5,119 nucleotides of DNA. Origin: Pseudomonadales bacterium (GTDB lineage Bacteria; Pseudomonadota; Gammaproteobacteria; Pseudomonadales; Pseudohongiellaceae). This document shows, one piece after another, positions 1 to 5,119 of this stretch. The stretch lies in assembly GCA_031277435.1 (NCBI GenBank), contig JAITMI010000407.1, forward strand, positions 1 to 5,119. The letters run 5' to 3'. The notes under the pieces were generated by a model, which was not told where the DNA came from, did no database searches, and was given only the letters and a program-made list of their open reading frames with translations. A program made the position numbers and the translations under genes. The stretch's first letter is position 1, and every line of letters begins with the position of its first letter.

Positions 1-90
1 CCCTCTTTCATATTCCTTTTTTAAATTTACACCCCACTGGCGCCCCCCCCCCCGCGGGGGGGTGGGGGGCTGGGCGGGGCGCCCGCGAAC
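1..90. other. Contig-edge low-complexity C/G stretch, no gene
   Basis: The first 40 bases are AT-richer than the rest and contain no supportable coding signal. They are followed by an 11-base C run (43-53), then G runs at 56-62 and 64-69, so poly-C faces poly-G almost symmetrically around GCG. Together with the G-run at the other end, this looks like a sequencing or assembly artefact at a contig end rather than biology. A real GC-rich hairpin cannot be excluded from sequence alone. The reading frame that spans 62-712 on the plus strand has no family resemblance and is a shadow of nrdR. Confidence 0.6.
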
Positions 91-94
91 TACC

Positions 95-133
95 ACCCTC
101 TCCCCAACCCTCTCCCGCCAGCGGGAGAGGGAG
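95..133. repeat. GC-rich dispersed-type inverted repeat downstream of nrdR
   Basis: A perfect 11-bp inverted repeat, CCCTCTCCCGC (108-118) and GCGGGAGAGGG (121-131), is separated by only two bases. It is preceded by a second copy of ACCCTCTCCC (95-104, repeated at 107-116). The pattern resembles the short CTCTCCC/GGGAGAG intergenic repeats found scattered in many proteobacterial genomes (recalled, not searched). It lies 31 nt beyond the nrdR stop, so the RNA hairpin could protect or end the glyA-nrdR message. There is no T-tract on either side, so it is not a classical intrinsic terminator. Confidence 0.6.
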
Positions 134-163
134 CAGATCAGTTGCACGCCTGCTCTCAAAGCC

Positions 164-628
164 TCAACCCCCCGGATCATCCCGCGCCATGCTGTCGATC
201 ACTTCGCGGAATTCGTTGAGATCCTTGAAGCTGCGGTACACCGACGCGAAGCGCACGTAGGCCACTTCGTCGAGCCTACGCAATTCACGCATGACTTTTT
301 CGCCCACCAGTTGGCTCGATACTTCGCGTTCGCCGAGCGCGCGCAGCGCGTGATTGATGCGGCTGATTGCTTCGTCCACCTGCTCCAGACTCACCGGGCG
401 TTTTTCCAGCGCCCGCAACATGCCGCCGCGCAGTTTGTCTTCGTTGAAGGGTTCGCGCTCGCCGTTGCGCTTTACCACGCGCGGCATGACGAGTTCGGCG
501 CTTTCAAACGTAGTGAAACGCTCGGCGCAAGTGATGCACTCGCGCCGGCGCCGCACCTGGTTGCCTTCGGCGACCAGGCGCGAATCGATGACTTTGGTAT
601 CGACGGCGTTACAGAATGGGCAGTGCAT
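164..628 (-). CDS. nrdR: NrdR, ATP-cone transcriptional repressor of ribonucleotide reductase genes
   Basis: This is a 154-residue cytoplasmic DNA-binding repressor that senses ATP/dATP and binds NrdR boxes upstream of ribonucleotide reductase operons. The N-terminal zinc ribbon has its four cysteines at C3, C6, C31 and C34 (CPFC and CITC), with a basic RRRR run at 26-29 between them for DNA contact. An ATP-cone follows at about residues 49-139, with the typical [11 protein letters not shown] segment near 51-61 and the [11 protein letters not shown] segment at 124-134. Length is close to the family norm of about 150. The ATG start is fixed because the zinc ribbon begins at residue 2; only a weak GAG ribosome site lies 9 nt upstream. 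It starts 34 nt after glyA on the same strand with no promoter or terminator visible between, so it is probably co-transcribed with glyA. No NrdR box was recognised in this window. Its frequent downstream partners such as riboflavin genes are not present, because the contig ends. Confidence 0.97.
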   Translation of the reverse strand: MHCPFCNAVDTKVIDSRLVAEGNQVRRRRECITCAERFTTFESAELVMPRVVKRNGEREPFNEDKLRGGMLRALEKRPVSLEQVDEAISRINHALRALGEREVSSQLVGEKVMRELRRLDEVAYVRFASVYRSFKDLNEFREVIDSMARDDPGG

Positions 629-662
629 TATTCAGTTCTCACGCCGCTTACGCCGCCGCGCT

Positions 663-1919
663 TCAGGCATACACCGGAAACCGCTTACACAGCGCCAGCA
701 CCTTGGCCTTGACCGCGTCGATCACCGCCGTGTCCGTGTGATTTTCCAGCACGTCGCAAATCCAACCGGCCAGCTCCGTCACTTCCGCTTCGCCGAAACC
801 GCGGCGGGTGGCCGCCGGGGTGCCGATGCGCAGGCCGCTGGTGACGAAGGGTGGGCGTGGATCGTTCGGTACGGAATTTTTGTTGACGGTGATGTTGGCG
901 CGGCCTAGCGCGTCGTCGGCGTCTTTGCCGGTGAGTTCGCGGCCTACCAGTGAGAGCAGGAACAAATGGTCATCAGTGCCTTTGGAGACGATCTCGAAAC
1001 CACGCGATTGGAACACGTTTACCATCGCCTTGGCGTTACGCAGTACCTGCTGTTGATAGCTGGTGAACTCCGGGCTCATCGCTTCCTTGAAACACACTGC
1101 CTTGGCGGCGATGACGTGCATCAGGGGGCCGCCCTGGTTTTCTGGGAACACGGCGAAATTGAGGCGCTTGTACAGTTCTTCATCGCCACAGTTGGACAGA
1201 ATCAAACCGCCGCGCGGGCCGCACAGGGTTTTGTGGGTGGTGGAGGTCACCACATGCGCGTGCGGCAAGGGGCTGGGGTAAACGCCGGCGGCGACGAGAC
1301 CGGCCACATGCGCCATGTCCACCATGAACTTGGCGCCTACGCTATCGGCGATCTTACGCATCCGCGGAAAGTCGATGACGCGCGAATAGGCGGAAAAACC
1401 CGCCACCAGCACCTTGGGGCGATGCTCTTGCGCCAGTTTTTCCACTTGCTCGTAGTCGATTTCGCCGGTGGCCGGATCGAGCCCGTATTGCACGGCGTGG
1501 TACACGCGCCCGGAAAAACTCACGCTGGCGCCGTGCGTCAGGTGCCCGCCGTGCGCCAGGCTCATGCCAAGCAGCGTATCGCCCGGCTTGAGCAGCGCGG
1601 CGTAGGCGGCGGTATTGGCCTGCGAACCTGAGTGCGGCTGCACGTTGGCGTAGGAGCAGCCAAACAGCGCCTTGGCGCGTTCGATGGCCAGGTTTTCCAC
1701 CTGATCCACGTATTCGCAGCCGCCGTAATAGCGCTTGGCTGGGTAGCCTTCGGCGTATTTGTTGGTGAGCACGCTGCCCTGCGCTTCCAATACGCGCGGA
1801 CTGGCATAGTTCTCCGAAGCAATCAGTTCGATGTGTTCTTCTTGGCGCGTGGCTTCATTAGTGATGGCTTTGGCCAATTCATCATCAAAGCCGGCGATGG
1901 TCATGGTTTTACTGAGCAT
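663..1919 (-). CDS. glyA: Serine hydroxymethyltransferase (PLP-dependent)
   Basis: GlyA interconverts serine plus tetrahydrofolate with glycine plus 5,10-methylene-tetrahydrofolate in the cytoplasm. It is the main source of glycine and of one-carbon units for dTMP, purines and methionine. The 418-residue length matches the family (E. coli about 417). Visible landmarks are S35 in ASEN, Y55 and E57 in KYAEGYP, Y65 in the [10 protein letters not shown] block, H126 in [10 protein letters not shown] (ring stacking on PLP), D201 and H204 in DMAHVAG, the PLP Schiff-base lysine K230 in TTHKT, and R364 in SGLRIGTPA (substrate carboxylate). The protein looks complete and active. I prefer the ATG at 1919 over the in-frame ATG at 1904 because GAGGAA (1923-1928) sits at ideal spacing before the former and nothing precedes the latter. 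It leads a probable glyA-nrdR operon and is divergent from ettA. No riboswitch was recognised upstream. Confidence 0.98.
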   Translation of the reverse strand: MLSKTMTIAGFDDELAKAITNEATRQEEHIELIASENYASPRVLEAQGSVLTNKYAEGYPAKRYYGGCEYVDQVENLAIERAKALFGCSYANVQPHSGSQANTAAYAALLKPGDTLLGMSLAHGGHLTHGASVSFSGRVYHAVQYGLDPATGEIDYEQVEKLAQEHRPKVLVAGFSAYSRVIDFPRMRKIADSVGAKFMVDMAHVAGLVAAGVYPSPLPHAHVVTSTTHKTLCGPRGGLILSNCGDEELYKRLNFAVFPENQGGPLMHVIAAKAVCFKEAMSPEFTSYQQQVLRNAKAMVNVFQSRGFEIVSKGTDDHLFLLSLVGRELTGKDADDALGRANITVNKNSVPNDPRPPFVTSGLRIGTPAATRRGFGEAEVTELAGWICDVLENHTDTAVIDAVKAKVLALCKRFPVYA

Positions 1920-1922
1920 GGA

Positions 1923-1935
1923 TTCCTCGATCGAG
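1923..1935 (-). promoter_or_regulatory. glyA ribosome binding site overlapping a 10-bp palindrome
   Basis: On the minus strand GAGGAA (1928 to 1923) lies 3 nt before the glyA ATG, with the GAGG core 5 nt away, which decides the start. Positions 1926-1935 form the perfect palindrome CTCGATCGAG. In the mRNA its CUC half could pair with the GAG of the ribosome site across a GAUC loop. Three base pairs alone would be weak, so occlusion of the site is only a possibility. Confidence 0.75.
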
Positions 1936-1940
1936 TTCAG

Positions 1941-1955
1941 CCGCGCGGGGCGCGG
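1941..1955 (-). promoter_or_regulatory. GC hairpin in the glyA leader
   Basis: CCGCGC (1941-1946) and GCGCGG (1950-1955) are perfectly complementary around a 3-base loop, giving a six-pair all-GC stem. In the glyA transcript it lies 21 nt before the start codon and about 12 nt before the ribosome site. It has no following U-tract, so it is not a terminator. A role in message stability or initiation is inference, and such short GC stems also arise by chance in GC-rich DNA. Confidence 0.4.
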
Positions 1956-1983
1956 ACGCTGCTTTCATGGACTGCATCTGGGT

Positions 1984-2051
1984 GAAGGAGTAAAATTGCG
2001 TTTTTGGTTCTACCTACCCGTTTCATTCTACCTGAATAATTCCCCGTTTTT

Positions 2052-2076
<25 letters not shown>
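1984..2076 (+). other. Candidate leader ORF with TTG start, upstream of and overlapping ettA
   Basis: GAAGGAG at 1984-1990 is a strong Shine-Dalgarno sequence with no ATG after it. Five bases further is TTG (1996-1998), opening a 26-codon frame rich in Phe, Tyr, Leu, Pro and Trp. It ends at TGA 2074-2076, out of frame with ettA and 22 nt inside it. The stop overlaps ATG 2073-2075 (Met8 of EttA) as ATGA. It could be a translated leader peptide coupled to ettA. It could equally be a chance purine run, and it would be untranslated if ettA transcription starts near 2048. I recognise no homologue. Confidence 0.2.
2025..2040. promoter_or_regulatory. Candidate divergent -10 elements for glyA (-) and ettA (+)
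   Basis: On the minus strand TAGAAT (2030 to 2025) and on the plus strand AATAAT (2035-2040) each match TATAAT at five of six positions within an AT-rich patch (1991-2051). Neither has a convincing -35 hexamer at 16-18 nt, so these are weak calls. If TAGAAT is used, the glyA leader is about 100 nt. If AATAAT is used, ettA transcription would begin only a few bases before its ATG. The rest of the 132-nt gap holds the leader features listed separately and nothing else recognised. Confidence 0.3.
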
Positions 2077-3716
<1,640 letters not shown>

Positions 3717-3886
3717 TGTAGGGCTAACAGGACAAGAATATTGACGATTAGTTATTGTTTAAAAATCAACAAGTTGGACGATAGCCGTTAGATCATTTAT
3801 AGATTGATACACATTAGTTGCACTTTGCCCAATCATAATGCGCCCGAAGTCAGCGAATAGCGACTTCAAGCGTTAAAGAGCCGCCA
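3717..3886 (+). promoter_or_regulatory. AT-rich part of the ettA-rpoH intergenic region
   Basis: Positions 3717-3840 are clearly AT-rich against GC-rich flanks, as expected for a promoter area. Isolated sigma-70-like elements are present: TTGACG (3741-3746), TTGGAC (3774-3779) with TATAGA (3798-3803) at 18 nt, and CATAAT (3834-3839). None makes a good -35/-10 pair. TGATACACA (3805-3813) is one mismatch from the DnaA-box consensus TTATNCACA. I see no intrinsic terminator after ettA, so read-through into rpoH is possible. No ORF here is supportable. Confidence 0.4.
3846..3867. repeat. 6-bp inverted repeat upstream of rpoH
   Basis: GAAGTC (3846-3851) and GACTTC (3862-3867) are perfect complements around a 10-base spacer that itself contains part of a tandem AGCGAAT/AGCGA repeat. 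There is no T-tract, so it is not a terminator. It could be a regulator binding site, but I do not recognise the motif. Confidence 0.3.
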
Positions 3887-3915
3887 GGAACCAAAGGCCA
3901 CAAGCCGCGGTCGAA
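3887..3915 (+). promoter_or_regulatory. Candidate sigma-E-type promoter for rpoH
   Basis: GGAAC (3887-3891) equals the core of the sigma-E -35 element GGAACTT, and TCGAA (3911-3915) fits the TCNAA-type -10. Seventeen bases lie between the 7-mer and the -10, one more than the usual 16. Transcription would start near 3921, giving a leader of about 44 nt. E. coli rpoH has a sigma-E promoter (P3), so this placement makes biological sense. The two bases after GGAAC deviate from consensus, and sigma-E itself is not in the window. Confidence 0.4.
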
Positions 3916-3921
3916 GCTGGC

Positions 3922-3958
3922 GTATCATGATGCAAGATACCGCCCCCAGGGGCAGGAG
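3922..3958 (+). promoter_or_regulatory. rpoH leader: two tandem small hairpins and ribosome binding site
   Basis: GTATC (3922-3926) pairs with GATAC (3936-3940), and GCCCC (3942-3946) pairs with GGGGC (3949-3953). The second stem abuts AGGAG (3954-3958), a strong ribosome site 6 nt before the rpoH ATG. This site is what supports the long N-terminus of the product, because the internal ATG at 4148 has none. In E. coli, structure in the rpoH message makes translation heat-dependent; whether these small stems do anything similar is inference. Confidence 0.45.
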
Positions 3959-3968
3959 CAGGAAATGA
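3927..3968 (+). other. Candidate 13-codon upstream ORF coupled to rpoH
   Basis: ATG ATG at 3927-3932 opens a frame reading [13 protein letters not shown]. It ends at TGA 3966-3968, which overlaps the rpoH start as ATGA. Its three Arg codons are all AGG, because the rpoH ribosome site lies inside the frame. It has no clear Shine-Dalgarno sequence of its own. If the sigma-E-like promoter is real, the ATG would be only about 6 nt from the transcript end. A leader peptide is possible but unproven, and a chance frame of this length is common. Confidence 0.2.
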
Positions 3969-4972
3969 AAGGCAGGGATTTTCAAGATTTTCAGTTGGAT
4001 GGCGTACTGGACGACGTTGACTATACCGCCGCGCCAGAACTCGACGACGATAACTTCACCGGCGATGAAGAAAGCTACGCGCCCGTCAAGAAAGTCGCCA
4101 AAAGCGCGCGCAAGGGCGGCGGCAAGCAATTGCAAACGCTCGACGCCATGGTGCCGGGCCGTGATCTTGGCGCCTACATCACCGCCGTCAACGGCATCGC
4201 CATGCTCAGCGCCGAGGAAGAGCAGGCGCTGGCGCGCGAGTACTACTATCACGAAAATCTCGACGCCGCCCGCAAGCTGGTCATGGCGCACCTGCGCTTC
4301 GTGGTGCACGTCGCCAAGAGCTACTCCGGCTACGGCCTGAGCGAAGCCGACCTGATTCAGGAAGGCAACGTGGGCCTGATGAAAGCCGTCAAGCGCTTCA
4401 ACCCCGAAGTGGGCGTGCGCTTGGTGTCCTTCGCCGTGCACTGGATCAAGGCGGAAATTCACGAATTCATTCTGCGCAACTGGCGCATCGTCAAAGTCGC
4501 CACCACCAAGGCGCAGCGCAAACTGTTCTTCAACCTGCGCGGCGCCAAGAAGCGCCTGGGCTGGCTGAGCCAGGACGAAGTGAACGCGGTCGCCGAAGAT
4601 CTTGGCGTTGATGCCGAAACCGTAGTGCAGATGGAAGGCCGCATGGGCGCCTTCGACGCCTCCTTCGACGGCGCCGCCGATGCCGACGACGACGAAATCG
4701 GCCAAGCGCCCGCCTACTACATCGAGGACAACCGCTACGACCCCGCCAACAGCGTGGAAAACGAGGATTGGGAAAAAACCAGCACCGACGGTCTCTACGC
4801 CGCGCTGAACGAGCTCGACGAACGCAGCCGCGACATCCTGACCCAGCGCTGGCTCAACGACAACAAAGCCACGCTACACGACCTGGCCGCCAAGTACGGC
4901 GTCTCCGCCGAACGCATCCGCCAGCTCGAAAAGAACGCGATGGAAAAAGTGCGGGCGCTGGTGGAAGCCTGA
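3965..4972 (+). CDS. rpoH: RNA polymerase heat-shock sigma factor sigma-32 with extended N-terminus
   Basis: RpoH directs RNA polymerase core to heat-shock promoters (chaperones, proteases). From residue 63 on it aligns with E. coli sigma-32. Region 1.2 spans about 66-92 and region 2 about 95-180, with the core-binding helix [18 protein letters not shown] and the -10 recognition segment ending [10 protein letters not shown]. The RpoH box QRKLFFNLR is at 184-192, and region 4.2 with the helix-turn-helix ([19 protein letters not shown]) is near 302-333. E. coli control residues L47, A50 and I54 correspond to L99, A102 and V106, so turnover control by SRP, chaperones and FtsH is plausible. At 335 residues it is about 50 longer than the usual 284-290. 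The extra N-terminus has about 13 Asp/Glu in residues 1-40, then a Lys/Arg-rich 42-54. AGGAG at ideal spacing supports ATG 3965. It appears monocistronic, closed by a terminator. Confidence 0.96.
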   Translation: MKGRDFQDFQLDGVLDDVDYTAAPELDDDNFTGDEESYAPVKKVAKSARKGGGKQLQTLDAMVPGRDLGAYITAVNGIAMLSAEEEQALAREYYYHENLDAARKLVMAHLRFVVHVAKSYSGYGLSEADLIQEGNVGLMKAVKRFNPEVGVRLVSFAVHWIKAEIHEFILRNWRIVKVATTKAQRKLFFNLRGAKKRLGWLSQDEVNAVAEDLGVDAETVVQMEGRMGAFDASFDGAADADDDEIGQAPAYYIEDNRYDPANSVENEDWEKTSTDGLYAALNELDERSRDILTQRWLNDNKATLHDLAAKYGVSAERIRQLEKNAMEKVRALVEA

Positions 4973-4993
4973 TAATAGTTGCCCGCAAACAAC

Positions 4994-5021
4994 AAAAAGC
5001 CGCCCTCGTGGCGGCTTTTTT
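4994..5021. terminator. Bidirectional rho-independent terminator after rpoH
   Basis: GCCGCC (4999-5004) pairs with GGCGGC (5010-5015) around a 5-base loop (CTCGT) and is followed by six T. Five A before the stem give the mirror T-tract on the minus strand, so it should also stop a convergent transcript. It begins 21 nt after the rpoH stop codon. Confidence 0.92.
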
Positions 5022-5119
5022 ATTGGCACACGGTCTATTCCGTTTCTTGCGGAATGACACACTGGACTACCCAGCTCCGGGGGGGGGGGGGGGGGGGGGG
5101 GGGGCGGGGGGGGCGGGGG
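5022..5119. other. Gene-free contig end with long G-run
   Basis: Positions 5022-5078 are ordinary intergenic sequence with nothing recognised. Positions 5079-5104 are 26 consecutive G, and 5105-5119 are G broken by two C. A run of this kind at the exact end of a short contig fits no-signal G calls of two-colour sequencing chemistry or an assembly artefact. Do not read biology into it. Confidence 0.75.

Noticed and set aside
95..133. Inverted repeat as an intrinsic terminator or a CRISPR repeat
   Set aside because: It has no T-tract on either strand, and only one unit with no spacer array; better described as a dispersed intergenic repeat.
62..712. 216-residue plus-strand frame over the left end and nrdR
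   Set aside because: It starts in the suspect C/G-rich stretch and runs antisense through the NrdR zinc ribbon and ATP-cone; not a real gene.
966..1631. 221-residue plus-strand frame opposite glyA
   Set aside because: It is antisense to conserved catalytic segments of GlyA, with His/Gly-rich composition and no family resemblance.
3741..3769. TTGACG as the -35 of a sigma-70 promoter for rpoH
   Set aside because: The hexamer 17 nt downstream is AATCAA, and no other spacing gives a better -10.
4148..4150. ATG 4148 as the true start of rpoH, giving a standard-length protein
   Set aside because: No Shine-Dalgarno sequence precedes it, whereas ATG 3965 has AGGAG at ideal spacing and the frame is continuously open. 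Kept as the test of the extension finding.
3866..4705. 279-residue open frame on the minus strand opposite rpoH
   Set aside because: It has the same shadow composition, lies within the conserved rpoH, and has no ribosome site or domain.

Overview
The window is a short piece of a proteobacterial chromosome. G+C is high (roughly 60% by eye), and all four clear genes are housekeeping genes closest in character to beta/gammaproteobacterial versions: GlyA and EttA align almost residue for residue with what I remember of the E. coli proteins, and RpoH has the full heat-shock sigma signature. I cannot name a genus. The homopolymer C/G runs at both ends look like contig-end artefacts, so the window is probably a complete small assembly contig.

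Layout: 1-163 holds no supported gene, only a C/G low-complexity stretch and a dispersed-type GC-rich inverted repeat. Positions 164-1919 hold two minus-strand genes, glyA (serine hydroxymethyltransferase) followed 34 nt later by nrdR (repressor of ribonucleotide reductase genes), very likely one transcript. A 132-nt divergent intergenic region (1920-2051) carries a well-placed glyA Shine-Dalgarno sequence, a strong GC hairpin in the glyA leader, overlapping candidate -10 elements for both directions and an orphan Shine-Dalgarno/TTG mini-ORF that runs into ettA. Positions 2052-3716 encode EttA, the ABC-F translation throttle. A 248-nt, partly AT-rich regulatory gap (3717-3964) leads to rpoH (3965-4972), which ends in three consecutive different stop codons and a strong bidirectional intrinsic terminator (4994-5021). 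After that there is no gene.

Functionally, glyA and nrdR both bear on DNA precursor supply: GlyA makes the one-carbon unit used for dTMP, and NrdR senses ATP/dATP and represses ribonucleotide reductase. EttA couples translation to the ATP/ADP ratio, and RpoH directs heat-shock transcription. I see no novel multi-gene system. The points most worth a second look are the roughly 50-residue charged N-terminal extension of RpoH, the rpoH leader (sigma-E-like promoter, two small hairpins and a 13-codon upstream ORF ending in an ATGA overlap), and the absence of a Shine-Dalgarno sequence at the ettA start combined with the upstream mini-ORF.
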